A DNA stretch of 64,000 nucleotides from Chryseotalea sp. WA131a (lineage in GTDB: Bacteria; Bacteroidota; Bacteroidia; Cytophagales; Cyclobacteriaceae). The notes under the pieces were generated by a model, which made no database searches, had not been told where the DNA came from, and saw nothing but the letters and a program-made list of their open reading frames with translations. The DNA lies in the NCBI GenBank assembly GCA_025370075.1, contig CP073016.1, positions 1,364,001 through 1,428,000 on the forward strand. The letters are read 5' to 3'. Of this stretch, positions 16,526 through 25,650 are shown piece after piece. Both the position numbers and the translations under genes were made by a program. How positions within the stretch are numbered: the first letter of the stretch is position 1; each line of letters starts with the position of its first letter.

Positions 16526-18118
16526 ATGTCAACAGTTAAAGAACTAAATATTTCTCCGGTTGGCCGCGTAGAAGGCGACTTGGACGTAAAGGTGTATATG
16601 GAAAATGGTGTGGTGACTCGTGCGCACACACAGGCTGCCATGTTCCGTGGTTTTGAAAAAATCATGGAAGGGAAAGACCCACAATCAGGCTTGATTGTCA
16701 CGCCACGTATATGTGGCATTTGCGGAGGCTCACATCTATATTGTGCCTCTTCAGCGTTGGATACAGCTTGGAAAACAACCCTTCCGCCAAACGCATTACT
16801 GCTGCGGGCGATCGGTCAGGCCACCGAAACTATCCAAAGTATCCCCCGGTGGTTCTATGCCATCTTTGCAACAGACATGGCAAACAAAAAATTTGCAAAC
16901 AAAAAATTATATGCCGAAGTGGTGAAACGATTTGCGGCATATGTAGGCACTTCCTTTCAAAGCGGTGTAACAGCCAGCGGAAGACCGGTAGAAGTGTATG
17001 CACTTTTTGGCGGACAATGGCCACACTCCAGCTATATGGTGCCTGGAGGTGTCATGTGCGCGCCAACTCTAAAGGATATCACGCGTGCGCACGCCATCAT
17101 GAATCAATTTCGAAATGATTGGTTGGAAACTACTTGGTTGGGCTGCTCTATTGAACGCTATTTGAAGGTAAAATCGTGGGGTGATTTAATGGCATGGGTA
17201 GACGAAAACGAACAACAGCGTAATAGCGATTTAGGATTGTTCATACGTGCTAGCTTAGAATTTGGTTTGGATAAATTTGGCCAGGGTGTTGGCAAATATT
17301 TGGCCATGGGCACATACCTTCATAAGGATCGTTACAATAAACCAACTGTGGAAAGTCGCAATCAAGCCCTTATATCTTCAAGTGGTTTTTATGACGGAAA
17401 AAATTATCATGCGTTCGATCACCTGGAGGTAATGGAGCACGTGAAGCATACTTGGTTCACGGATCAAAAACCAGATCACCCTTGGAACGAGCCGTTGCCA
17501 ACTCCTGTAGAATCACAAAACTTGATTAACTCTAATTTTGATGGCAAGTACAGCTGGGCAAAAGCCCCACGCTACAAGGGATATTCGGCTGAAGCTGGCC
17601 CCCTTGCACGAGTTATTATGAATGCAAACCCGAATAATATGGAGCATCAAATCAGGGACCCCTTATTTGGTGATATTATTCAAAAAATAGGACCCAGTGT
17701 TTTTACCCGTACACTGGCACGGGTGCATGAAGCACCTCGTTTGTATGAATTCATTAATCAATGGCTGGGTCAGATTGATTTGGATGGCGAGTTTTATATC
17801 AAACCCGAAGAACGGGATGGACAAGGCTTTGGCGCTACCGAAGCAGCGCGCGGTGCGCTCGCACATTGGATTGATATTAAGGATGGTGTGATTAAGAATT
17901 ACCAAGTCATTGCTCCTACTACTTGGAATGTAGGGCCTAATGACGATGAAGGAAAATCGGGTCCGATTGAAGCTGCACTGGAGGGAACCGAAATTGAAGA
18001 TGCACATGACCCTGTTGAAGTGGGCATGGTTGCACGCTCGTTCGATTCTTGCTTGGTTTGTACCGTGCATGCACACGATGAAAAGAGTGGTGAACAATTG
18101 GCAAAATTCAAATTGTAA
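16526..18118 (+). CDS. hupL: [NiFe]-hydrogenase large subunit, group 2a type
   Basis: The 530-residue subunit carries the active site, where H2 is split. The two pairs of nickel-binding cysteines are present: RICGICGGSH (Cys63, Cys66) and DSCLVCTVH (Cys509, Cys512). After His515 there are 15 residues (starting AHDEKSGEQ). This is the C-terminal extension removed by the endoprotease once nickel is inserted, so the enzyme needs the HypA-F machinery and protease encoded downstream. The sequence around both motifs follows group 2a enzymes. A strong hairpin terminator lies 19 bases after the stop. Confidence 0.97.
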   Translation: MSTVKELNISPVGRVEGDLDVKVYMENGVVTRAHTQAAMFRGFEKIMEGKDPQSGLIVTPRICGICGGSHLYCASSALDTAWKTTLPPNALLLRAIGQATETIQSIPRWFYAIFATDMANKKFANKKLYAEVVKRFAAYVGTSFQSGVTASGRPVEVYALFGGQWPHSSYMVPGGVMCAPTLKDITRAHAIMNQFRNDWLETTWLGCSIERYLKVKSWGDLMAWVDENEQQRNSDLGLFIRASLEFGLDKFGQGVGKYLAMGTYLHKDRYNKPTVESRNQALISSSGFYDGKNYHAFDHLEVMEHVKHTWFTDQKPDHPWNEPLPTPVESQNLINSNFDGKYSWAKAPRYKGYSAEAGPLARVIMNANPNNMEHQIRDPLFGDIIQKIGPSVFTRTLARVHEAPRLYEFINQWLGQIDLDGEFYIKPEERDGQGFGATEAARGALAHWIDIKDGVIKNYQVIAPTTWNVGPNDDEGKSGPIEAALEGTEIEDAHDPVEVGMVARSFDSCLVCTVHAHDEKSGEQLAKFKL

Positions 18119-18137
18119 AACAAATAGCATCTCACTC

Positions 18138-18170
18138 AAATACCCGCTTGAAATCAAGCGGGTATTTTTT
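18138..18170 (+). terminator. Intrinsic terminator/attenuator after hupL
   Basis: A perfect 13-bp stem (AAATACCCGCTTG with its complement, 18138-18150 and 18155-18167) and a 4-base loop are followed directly by a T-run. It stands between hupL and the protease gene with no room for a conventional promoter after it. Partial read-through would let structural genes be made in excess of accessory genes. Confidence 0.85.
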
Positions 18171-18187
18171 TAGTTTTGTTTTTACAG

Positions 18188-18661
18188 ATGAGCAAAAGAA
18201 CTGCCATTATGGGCTTTGGCAACCCCGTACGCAGCGATGATGCGATAGGCATCTATGTGATTGAGAAATTAAAGAAAGAGCTACATGATCAATCCGCTAT
18301 CAGCTTGCTGGACATGGGCACATCTGCTTTTGAAGTGCTTTTTCAACTAAAAGGACATGAACGGATTATTTTGGTGGATGCCGTGGTGAATACCTGTGAG
18401 CCAGTTGGCACGCTGTATAAAGTGCCAGCCGAAGAAATCCGCAGAGCACCCATTGAGGATCCTATGGTATTTTTGCATAGCATCAAATGGGACCAAGCTC
18501 TCTCTTATGCAAAAAAAATATTGCAACACGAATACCCCGATGATATTATGGTTTATCTGGTTGCCATAGATAATACGCGACTAGAAATTGAACTCAGTGA
18601 AGCTGCCAAAAGTGCGGGAGACAAAGTGGTAGAATTAATAAAAGTAGATTTGGCCAGATGA
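18188..18661 (+). CDS. hupW: Hydrogenase maturation endoprotease for HupL
   Basis: The 157-residue protein belongs to the HyaD/HybD/HupW peptidase family (M52). I take the ATG at 18188, giving MSKRTAIMGFGNPVRSDDAIG; a TTG 12 bases upstream is a weaker choice. Nickel-sensing acidic and His residues are visible: Asp in GNPVRSDDAIG, Asp in RIILVDAV, and His in FLHSIKWDQ. The enzyme cuts the C-terminal tail of HupL after nickel insertion. Its stop overlaps the next gene's start (ATGA), so the two are translationally coupled. It is separated from hupL by the terminator. Confidence 0.92.
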   Translation: MSKRTAIMGFGNPVRSDDAIGIYVIEKLKKELHDQSAISLLDMGTSAFEVLFQLKGHERIILVDAVVNTCEPVGTLYKVPAEEIRRAPIEDPMVFLHSIKWDQALSYAKKILQHEYPDDIMVYLVAIDNTRLEIELSEAAKSAGDKVVELIKVDLAR

Positions 18662-18966
18662 GCGAATTGATTTTAAAAACGCAACACATTATTATCCATC
18701 ATTCTTTGGTAGGAAAATTATTGATGGGCGAAACTCATGTCCTTCTGAAATACGATCCGAAAGAAAAAATTTTGCTTTTGGCTCCTGCCAGCAATAGCGA
18801 ATTTAAAATAATCCACAAGACAGCGCAGTACATGCTCAAGGAGAAAAATCTACAAGGAGACAAATCAATTTCTATCCATGAAATATTGATTGACCAAGAA
18901 CTAGATGAAAGTGACCGAGAACTTTCATTCTCTGAAGCAGAGGGAATTATTAAAATCAATTTATGA
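18658..18966 (+). CDS. Small unknown hydrogenase-operon protein (102 residues)
   Basis: It overlaps the protease gene and the TPR gene by 4 bases on each side (ATGA junctions), so it is a firm operon member. The protein has no cysteines, no signal peptide and no membrane helix. It begins with a beta-strand-rich half and ends with a very acidic helix. Extended hyp operons of heterocystous cyanobacteria, which carry the same hydrogenase class, also include small unknown genes. It may be the counterpart of one of them, but I cannot confirm homology by eye. Confidence 0.75.
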   Translation: MSELILKTQHIIIHHSLVGKLLMGETHVLLKYDPKEKILLLAPASNSEFKIIHKTAQYMLKEKNLQGDKSISIHEILIDQELDESDRELSFSEAEGIIKINL

Positions 18967-20453
18967 TATCCATTTACACTTCCGATAGTTTTGAATCGGC
19001 TATAAAAAAAGCAATTGCTAGCGAACTCAGACTGGATGAGTTAGTAACCATCAAAACTATTTCTCAAGCAGAACCGCTCGCATCGGCAAATGATTTTATT
19101 GTGGACGAGCGAGGCATTGTGTTTACCATTGATTGGCACAATGTCTCACCTCCTATTTTGCTTACCCAACCCTTGGCATATCATACCACTACTTTATTGG
19201 GGTTAATTTTCGCAAGGCTGGGCAATTATGAAAGAGCATACGATCTCTTAGCCCAAGAGACTTTGCTACTACATGCAATAGATGCACAAGTCCGGTTGGC
19301 CCAGAATGTGGAATTTGAAACTGCCCCCGCTGTAGGGAACGAATACCGCTCCACGCACAATGCCGCAATCGTGGCTCACTACGGTGAAGTGGCAACACCT
19401 GTTCCCTTTGACGAGATGCGGCACGCCTACTATGTGGCTATGTCGGCTGCTCCAAATGACGAGCTAAAAGCGTTTACAGCCAAGCACTACGCCACCTTAT
19501 TGGCCGATACAGGCGATACAAAAAATGCGGAACTCATACTCTTAGAGGCAATCAAGTATGCCTTGACAGAAACCGCACGCATTGAGTTAAAAACATTATT
19601 GAGCACCATTTGGTTAGATAGATTAATGGTTCCCTACGATGAATTGTTGATGACGCAACTCAAAGAATTACTATGGGAATGTCTTACGCACTATGAAAAA
19701 ACCGAAAGACCCCTGCAGGCCGCACTCGTCTTAATGGATGCTTCCCAGGTAGCTAATTTTAACGAAAGCTTTTCGGAGGCACTGGGCTACATCAGCAAAG
19801 CGGCTGATTTGCTGCGAAAAGAAGACCAACCCGAATTGCTCGCGCAAGTGCAAATGCGAAAGGGTACGCTGCTCTACACATGGGCACAGCAAGGAAACAT
19901 CCAATTCTACAAGGGCGCGATGGAAGCCTTGCAAGAAGCGGCAAAGGTATTTACGCGCGAAGCAGCCCCACAGCAATTTGCCGAGATACAACACCTGCTA
20001 GGAATCATCTATTCTGAAATACCAGACGAAGCAAAAAAGAAAGGCGTGTGGGCAGCTGTATCGTCCTCATCATTTAAAGAGGCACTCAACTTTTTCACAA
20101 AAGAGCAGTACCCCTACGAGTATGCAACCATCTGCAATCATTATGCAAATGCTTATATTAAGTATCCTGCCTCGCGCAATTCTGACAACGTAGCAAAATC
20201 GTTGGAAATGTTCAATCAAGCACTCGAAATTCGAACAGCAGAGCGTTACCCCATGGAGCGGGCACTAACGCTGCTCAATTATGTAGAAGCGAGTTGGTAT
20301 GCCGATAATGGACAAGATGAATTGAACGAAGCCCGGTTTAATGACATGACTTCAAAACTGCGTGAAATCGAAGCTCTATCAAGTGACCCAACACTATCAA
20401 AAGAAGTTGCTGGACACCGTGCGAGATTGGAAAAGTTGAAGGCCTTGATGTAG
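18963..20453 (+). CDS. TPR-repeat protein of the hydrogenase operon
   Basis: The 496-residue cytoplasmic protein has a non-repeat N-terminus (about residues 1-70). A series of helical pairs follows that reads as tetratricopeptide-like repeats, for example LGLIFARLGNYERAYDLLA, SEALGYISKAADLLRKE and AKSLEMFNQALEIRTAERY. TPR proteins act as binding scaffolds. From memory, a TPR-protein gene also accompanies hupSL/hyp in Nostoc-type cyanobacteria, where a role in small-subunit assembly was proposed. I infer the same here. It ends the first half of the island; a new promoter and operator precede hypA. Confidence 0.85.
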   Translation: MISIYTSDSFESAIKKAIASELRLDELVTIKTISQAEPLASANDFIVDERGIVFTIDWHNVSPPILLTQPLAYHTTTLLGLIFARLGNYERAYDLLAQETLLLHAIDAQVRLAQNVEFETAPAVGNEYRSTHNAAIVAHYGEVATPVPFDEMRHAYYVAMSAAPNDELKAFTAKHYATLLADTGDTKNAELILLEAIKYALTETARIELKTLLSTIWLDRLMVPYDELLMTQLKELLWECLTHYEKTERPLQAALVLMDASQVANFNESFSEALGYISKAADLLRKEDQPELLAQVQMRKGTLLYTWAQQGNIQFYKGAMEALQEAAKVFTREAAPQQFAEIQHLLGIIYSEIPDEAKKKGVWAAVSSSSFKEALNFFTKEQYPYEYATICNHYANAYIKYPASRNSDNVAKSLEMFNQALEIRTAERYPMERALTLLNYVEASWYADNGQDELNEARFNDMTSKLREIEALSSDPTLSKEVAGHRARLEKLKALM

Positions 20454-20570
20454 AACATCGTCAAAGACGACACTATTCTTTATATCCCCGTATTCATGGA
20501 TACTTCGCAGTGGGTAAAGCACTAACTTTAGATACAAATGCGTGATGCAACAGTTAAACAAAGAGTTGGA

Positions 20571-20590
20571 TTTAGAAAATGTTTTCTAAA
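20571..20590. promoter_or_regulatory. Operator palindrome upstream of hypA
   Basis: TTTAGAAAA-TG-TTTTCTAAA is a perfect palindrome with 9-bp arms. It contains the same TTAGAAA-N4-TTTCTAA core (20572-20589) as the array before hupS, over 5 kb away. It lies 7 bases upstream of the -33 element of the hypA promoter, a position suited to an activator. Confidence 0.75.
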
Positions 20591-20597
20591 TATTTAG

Positions 20598-20628
20598 TTT
20601 GTAATCTCTTAGGCATTTGATAGGTTTC
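20598..20628 (+). promoter_or_regulatory. hypA operon promoter
   Basis: A -33 TTTG (20598-20601) is followed after 19 bases by TAGGTTTC (20621-20628), one mismatch from the TAnnTTTG -7 consensus. Transcription would start near 20634, about 30 bases before the hypA ATG. It begins the second half of the hydrogenase island. Confidence 0.6.
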
Positions 20629-20665
20629 GACTTTAGTAAAAGAGGTGCTTTATAGCTATCATTCC

Positions 20666-21007
20666 ATGCACGAAATTTCGCTGGTCAGAAATATTTTTAG
20701 AACCATTGAGGAGCAGTTTCCTGATACACCACCCGAGAATGTAAAATGTATTTACCTGCGGGCTGGGGAACTTTCAAACGTGCAGCCTATTTTGATGCAA
20801 AATGCTTTTGAGGCTGTTGTGCAAGACGACCAACGATACCGAAACGCAAAGCTGGACGTGGAAGTCACCCCGATTCTTATTCATTGCGAAATTTGCGACA
20901 AGACTTCGCAAGTGAAACAATACAAATTTGTCTGCGAATGCGGGCGCCCGACCAAAAAGGTAATTCAGGGAGACGAATTGCTCATCACCAAAGTTGAATT
21001 TCTTTAA
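20666..21007 (+). CDS. hypA: Hydrogenase nickel-insertion protein HypA
   Basis: HypA delivers nickel to the large subunit together with HypB. I take the ATG at 20666, giving MHEISLVRNIF with the nickel-binding His2; an upstream GTG in frame would hide that residue from the N-terminus. The protein has 113 residues. The structural zinc site is unusual: the first pair is CEIC but the second reads FVCECGRP, a C-x-C where the family has C-x-x-C. The end (GDELLITKVEF) follows the family pattern. hypB starts 11 bases downstream. Confidence 0.93.
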   Translation: MHEISLVRNIFRTIEEQFPDTPPENVKCIYLRAGELSNVQPILMQNAFEAVVQDDQRYRNAKLDVEVTPILIHCEICDKTSQVKQYKFVCECGRPTKKVIQGDELLITKVEFL

Positions 21008-21018
21008 TCTGAGAATAT

Positions 21019-21747
21019 ATGAACAATACCATGATACCCGTAAAACCGAAGTCGAACCGTGCCCCCGTAGGCAATATCCCTTGCGATAACACTACCTTGA
21101 ATTTATTGAAGGCAAATGACTTTGTGGCCAAGGCCATCCGCGACCGCCTGCCTGCCATGCTGGTCGTGAACGTATGCTCTTCGCCCGGCAGCGGCAAAAC
21201 CACTTTGATGCAGGAAACAGGCAAACGCCTGAAAGGAAAAATCAATATGGCTGTGTTGGTAGGCGACCCCGAAACGGAACGCGATGCCATTCGCATGCGC
21301 GATGTAGGCATTAATGCATTACAAATAGTTACAGGAGGCATGTGCCACATAGAAGCGCAAATGATTTTGCAAGCACTCGATCATATCGATTTAAAAGACG
21401 TTGACTTATTGTTCATCGAAAATGTGGGAAACTTAGTTTGCCCTGCAGCTTTTGATTTAGGCGAAGACTATCGCGTCACAGTACTCGCCTCTACTGAGGG
21501 TGACGACAAACCAAAAAAATATCCGCGCATGTTTCACACCAGCGAATTGTTGTTGGTTTCAAAATCAGACTTGCTGCCCTATGTTCCCTTTTCGGTGGAT
21601 GCCGTTACCAAAGATGCCCGTGATGTAAACCCGGACATTGAAGTAATGACCCTTTCAAGTATCAAAGGTCATGGATTGGATGCCTGGTGTGATTGGCTAC
21701 TGGCAAGAGTGCAGCAAAAGAAAGCGAACTTAGGCATTAAGCATTAG
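21019..21747 (+). CDS. hypB: GTPase HypB, nickel insertion
   Basis: The 242-residue SIMIBI GTPase powers nickel transfer from HypA into HupL. The P-loop is SSPGSGKTTL. Switch and metal-site residues follow in GDPETERDAIRMR and TGGMCHIEAQM, and the conserved ENVGNLVCPAAFDLGE and KSDLLPY motifs are present. There is no His-rich nickel-storage stretch, so storage must be elsewhere; a nickel permease gene lies downstream. Translation may start at 21019 or at the second Met (21031). Confidence 0.95.
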   Translation: MNNTMIPVKPKSNRAPVGNIPCDNTTLNLLKANDFVAKAIRDRLPAMLVVNVCSSPGSGKTTLMQETGKRLKGKINMAVLVGDPETERDAIRMRDVGINALQIVTGGMCHIEAQMILQALDHIDLKDVDLLFIENVGNLVCPAAFDLGEDYRVTVLASTEGDDKPKKYPRMFHTSELLLVSKSDLLPYVPFSVDAVTKDARDVNPDIEVMTLSSIKGHGLDAWCDWLLARVQQKKANLGIKH

Positions 21748-21828
21748 GACTTTGGTGTCGGTAAAGGGCATTCGGTATTCAGTGGTTGGTATCTCACATC
21801 TCACATCTTAAAAACTTAAATCCATTAA

Positions 21829-24126
21829 ATGACCTATCAACTACACCTGACGGGAATTGTGCAAGGCGTTGGCTTTCGCCCGATGGTGTATGTGTTGGCA
21901 AAAAAAAATGAAATCAATGGAACGGTTTCAAACTCTGCGGAGGGTGTAGTAATCCAGTTCAACGCAAAAGAAGAGGCCGCTCATCATTTTTATAAATCTA
22001 TTCTTCTCAACTTGCCTTCCAATAGTAAAGTAACTCACCATCAGTTAACAGAAATCAAAAGTCAAGCATTCAGTAGTTTCGAGATTATTGAATCAACTAC
22101 ATCTGGCACTACCAGCGTAATGCTTTCGCCTGACTTTGCCATGTGCCCTTCATGCAGAGAGGAATTGCACAATCCGTCTAACAGAAGATTCCAATACCCA
22201 TTTATCACTTGTACACAATGTGGGCCAAGGTATTCCATCATGCAGCAACTTCCCTATGACCGCAGCAATACTTCGATGAATGAATTTGAGATGTGCGAGG
22301 CTTGCGTCTCTGAATACGCCATGGCTAGCGACCGAAGATTCTATTCACAAACCAATTCTTGTCACCTGTGTGGGATGAAGATGAGTCTTCATTTATCGAC
22401 TACTATTATTGAATCTCCAAGGGAAATAATCCCTGCTGCAATCCAGCTGCTTCAAGAGGGAAAAACTGTTGCCGTAAAGGGAATAGGTGGATATCTTTTG
22501 TTGTGCGATGCCACGAACGAACGTGCCATCAGCCAACTGCGCAACCGAAAACACCGGCCTACAAAACCCTTTGCCGTTCTTTATCCAAACCTATTGCAGT
22601 TAAAAAACGATGTCAGGCTTCGCAAAGAGGAAGAAGATGCAGTACAAAGTGTGGAGGCGCCTATCGTCATCGTTTCGTTGAAGACAAAGCCTCTTACCGA
22701 AATTCAGACGAAAGTGATTGCGCCAGGGCTTCAATCGATTGGTGTCATGCTGCCGTATGCTCCCCTGCTGGAACTACTCGCCTTTCAATTTCAAAAGCCC
22801 CTTATCGCCACCAGTGCCAACATCAGCAACTCGCCAATCATCTATCAGGATGACGAGGCGATTCAATCCTTATTTGGCGTGGCCGATGCCTTGCTTGTCC
22901 ATAATCGCGCCATTGTAATTCCCCAAGATGATTCTGTTGTTCGCTTCACCGACAGTGGCAGGAGAATCGTCATCCGAAGGGCAAGAGGAATGTCTCCGTC
23001 CTATTTTGGAAGCAGCCCTACACCTGAAAACATTCTGGCGATGGGTACACAGCTAAAAAGTACGATTGCCTTGCAGCACGCTGAATGTTTCTACCTATCC
23101 CAATACATAGGTGATCTGGAAAGTGCCGACACGGAAAAGAACTATCAAACCATTTTGAACCATCTCCTGACAGTAACCAGTGCCAGGCCAGAATTAATTC
23201 TCGCTGACTTACATCCCGATTATACTTCTACCAGAATCGGCCAGCATAATGCTTCCATATCGACAATTCCCATCGTGCAAATCCAACATCATGAAGCGCA
23301 TTTGGCTGCGGTGCTCTCCGAAAATAATTTACTCGAAGAATCCGATCCCATTTTAGGAGTAGTGTGGGATGGCATAGGATTGGGAAGCGACTTACATCAT
23401 TGGGGTGGCGAATTTTTTAGATGGCGAGAAAACGAGTTCTCACGCGTGGCACATTTGAGTTACTTCCCATTGTTGTTGGGCGATAAAATGGCCCGCGAGC
23501 CACGACTCTCCTCATTGGCTATCACGCACATTGATTATATTCATCTTCTTGAAAAGAAATTTACTCCGCACGAATGGAAAATTTATACTGCTGCATTACA
23601 AACTGAATCTGCAAAATGTAGCAGCATGGGCCGATTGTTTGATGCGATAGCCGCCTGGTGTGGCTTCTGTGGCAAAGCTACTTACGAAGGCGAAGCGGCA
23701 CTACTTTTAGAGGAAGCGGCTAAAGACTTTATTCAATCGCAAAAGACTGAATACTTTCATTCATACCCAGTTCAAGTCCATGGCGATACAATTGATACAC
23801 CGTTTTTGATCATGCAAGTAATAAAGGATGTTCGGCAGGGGATAGACCCATGTGAGATAGCCGCTCGCTTTCATTGTACATTAGTGCAACTGATTAAAAC
23901 CATCGCAGAACAGCATCAGCTAAAATCAATTGCCTTCAGCGGAGGTGTTTTTCAAAATGCTTTACTTGTCGGTTTGATTGAAAACCATCTTTCAAAAGAA
24001 TTTAATTTGTTCTTTCACCAACAGCTTTCACCCAATGATGAGTGTATTTCTTTTGGTCAACTGGCGCATTGGAAAGTGACGAATACAAAACGGTTAAGTA
24101 GTAAGTACGCGTTTGTAAGTAAGTAG
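21829..24126 (+). CDS. hypF: Carbamoyltransferase HypF
   Basis: HypF turns carbamoyl phosphate into the thiocyanate on HypE that becomes the active-site cyanide ligands. The 765-residue protein shows all four domains in order. First is an N-terminal acylphosphatase domain (GIVQGVGFRPMVY). Two zinc fingers follow, with four Cys pairs (CPSC, CTQC, CEAC, CHLC, residues about 105-190). Next is a YrdC-like domain (KHRPTKPFAVLY and SANISNSPI). Last is a Kae1-like transferase domain with IQHHEAHLAAVL and VWDGIGLGSD. It starts 81 bases after hypB. Confidence 0.96.
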   Translation: MTYQLHLTGIVQGVGFRPMVYVLAKKNEINGTVSNSAEGVVIQFNAKEEAAHHFYKSILLNLPSNSKVTHHQLTEIKSQAFSSFEIIESTTSGTTSVMLSPDFAMCPSCREELHNPSNRRFQYPFITCTQCGPRYSIMQQLPYDRSNTSMNEFEMCEACVSEYAMASDRRFYSQTNSCHLCGMKMSLHLSTTIIESPREIIPAAIQLLQEGKTVAVKGIGGYLLLCDATNERAISQLRNRKHRPTKPFAVLYPNLLQLKNDVRLRKEEEDAVQSVEAPIVIVSLKTKPLTEIQTKVIAPGLQSIGVMLPYAPLLELLAFQFQKPLIATSANISNSPIIYQDDEAIQSLFGVADALLVHNRAIVIPQDDSVVRFTDSGRRIVIRRARGMSPSYFGSSPTPENILAMGTQLKSTIALQHAECFYLSQYIGDLESADTEKNYQTILNHLLTVTSARPELILADLHPDYTSTRIGQHNASISTIPIVQIQHHEAHLAAVLSENNLLEESDPILGVVWDGIGLGSDLHHWGGEFFRWRENEFSRVAHLSYFPLLLGDKMAREPRLSSLAITHIDYIHLLEKKFTPHEWKIYTAALQTESAKCSSMGRLFDAIAAWCGFCGKATYEGEAALLLEEAAKDFIQSQKTEYFHSYPVQVHGDTIDTPFLIMQVIKDVRQGIDPCEIAARFHCTLVQLIKTIAEQHQLKSIAFSGGVFQNALLVGLIENHLSKEFNLFFHQQLSPNDECISFGQLAHWKVTNTKRLSSKYAFVSK

Positions 24127-24189
24127 TAAACTAAATTCTGACTTCTTGTCTGACAAATATTAAATCGAACATCATAAATCCTAAAGAAA

Positions 24190-24438
24190 ATGTGTTTAGC
24201 AATACCCGGAAAAATCAAGTCCATCGAAAGCATGTACAATGGCACCGTGCAAATGGCAAAAGTGCTGTTTGGTGGTATCACCAAAGAAGCAAGTCTTGAA
24301 ATGGTGCCCGATGCCAAAGTAGGCGACTATGTGCTCGTGCACGTAGGCGTAGCCATCAGTAAAGTAAATGAAGATGAGGCGCAAAAGATATTTGGTTATC
24401 TGCGCGAAGCTGGTGAGTTGGATGAGTTGGTGGAATAG
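24190..24438 (+). CDS. hypC: Hydrogenase assembly chaperone HypC
   Basis: The 82-residue protein starts with the diagnostic MCLAIPGKI, in which Cys2 binds the Fe(CN)2CO unit after Met removal. HypC forms a complex with HypD to build that unit and then guides it to the HupL precursor. The OB-fold strands and the acidic C-terminal helix are typical. It lies between hypF and hypD in the usual order. Confidence 0.96.
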   Translation: MCLAIPGKIKSIESMYNGTVQMAKVLFGGITKEASLEMVPDAKVGDYVLVHVGVAISKVNEDEAQKIFGYLREAGELDELVE

Positions 24439-24546
24439 GTCCGAGGTCATAAGTCGTGAGGGATTGAGAATTAGGGTGTTATGTTGATATTCTAACTTCT
24501 AAATTCCATTGATAAACAGTAAACTTCAACATGCTAAAAATTCAAC

Positions 24547-25647
24547 ATGAAATATCTCAGCGAATATCGAAGTCCGGAGTTGGTCGATTATTTTTTGAAA
24601 GAAATAAAGCGAACCGTAACAAAACCATGGGTGATTATGGAGGTCTGTGGTGGGCAAACCCATAGCCTCGTCAAGAATGGCTTGCTCAACCTGTTGCCAG
24701 GACAAGTACGTATGGTGCATGGACCGGGTTGCCCTGTGTGCGTTACACCGCTCAATCTCATTGACAAAGCCGTTTACCTAGCGGAAGAAAAAAAGGTAAT
24801 CCTGTGTTCGTTTGGTGATATGATACGTGTTCCCGGCTCTAAAAAAAGTCTCTTAGATGCAAAAGCAAACGGTGCAGACATTCGTATTCTTTACTCACCG
24901 TTAGAAGCTGTAAAAATTGCAGCAGAAAATCCCGATGAGGAGGTAGTATTTTTTGCGGTTGGATTTGAAACCACTGCCCCAGCCAATGCACTATCGGTGA
25001 TCCATGCCAAGAGACAAAGGTTGAAGAATTATTCGATTTTAACATCGCACGTCCTTGTACCACCAGCCATGGAGGCCATCATCAACCATGATGATAACAT
25101 TGTTCAAGGCTTTTTGGCAGCAGGGCATGTTTGCACCATTATGGGTTTAAGTGAGTACTATCCCATAGTAGAAAAGCACAAAATACCGATGGTGGTAACA
25201 GGTTTTGAACCAGTGGATTTATTGCAAGGCATTGCGATGCTAGTTGCTCAATTAGAAAAGGGCGAATATAAATTAGAGAATCAATACAGCCGCGTGGTAG
25301 AAGAAGAGGGCAATCCAGCAGCGCGAAAAATGATTGATGACGTATTCGAGTCGTCTGACCGCGAGTGGCGCGGCATTGGCACCATTCCTGGAAGCGGGTT
25401 TGAAGTTCGAGAAGATTTCTCGGCCTACGATGCCAATAAAAAATTCCGCGTGAATATTGCGAAAGCTGAAGAAAATAAAGATTGCATTGCAGGGCACGTG
25501 CTGCGAGGCTTAAAGAAGCCGCACGAATGCAGTGAGTTTGGAAAACGTTGCACACCCGCCAATCCCTTAGGTGCACCCATGGTTTCTTCCGAAGGTGCGT
25601 GTGCCGCTTATTATCATTATTCACAAGCAGATTTAACAACGAAGTAG
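24547..25647 (+). CDS. hypD: Iron-ligand assembly scaffold HypD
   Basis: The 366-residue HypD carries the iron on which cyanide and CO are assembled. Conserved motifs are present: EVCGGQTHSL and GPGCPVC near the N-terminus, and FAVGFETTAPANAL in the middle. The C-terminal [4Fe-4S]-binding cysteines lie in DCIAGHVLRG, HECSEFGKRC and SEGACAAYYHY. The 108-base gap before it shows no promoter, so it should be read from the hypA promoter. hypE begins 3 bases after its stop. Confidence 0.96.
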   Translation: MKYLSEYRSPELVDYFLKEIKRTVTKPWVIMEVCGGQTHSLVKNGLLNLLPGQVRMVHGPGCPVCVTPLNLIDKAVYLAEEKKVILCSFGDMIRVPGSKKSLLDAKANGADIRILYSPLEAVKIAAENPDEEVVFFAVGFETTAPANALSVIHAKRQRLKNYSILTSHVLVPPAMEAIINHDDNIVQGFLAAGHVCTIMGLSEYYPIVEKHKIPMVVTGFEPVDLLQGIAMLVAQLEKGEYKLENQYSRVVEEEGNPAARKMIDDVFESSDREWRGIGTIPGSGFEVREDFSAYDANKKFRVNIAKAEENKDCIAGHVLRGLKKPHECSEFGKRCTPANPLGAPMVSSEGACAAYYHYSQADLTTK

Positions 25648-25650
25648 TCA

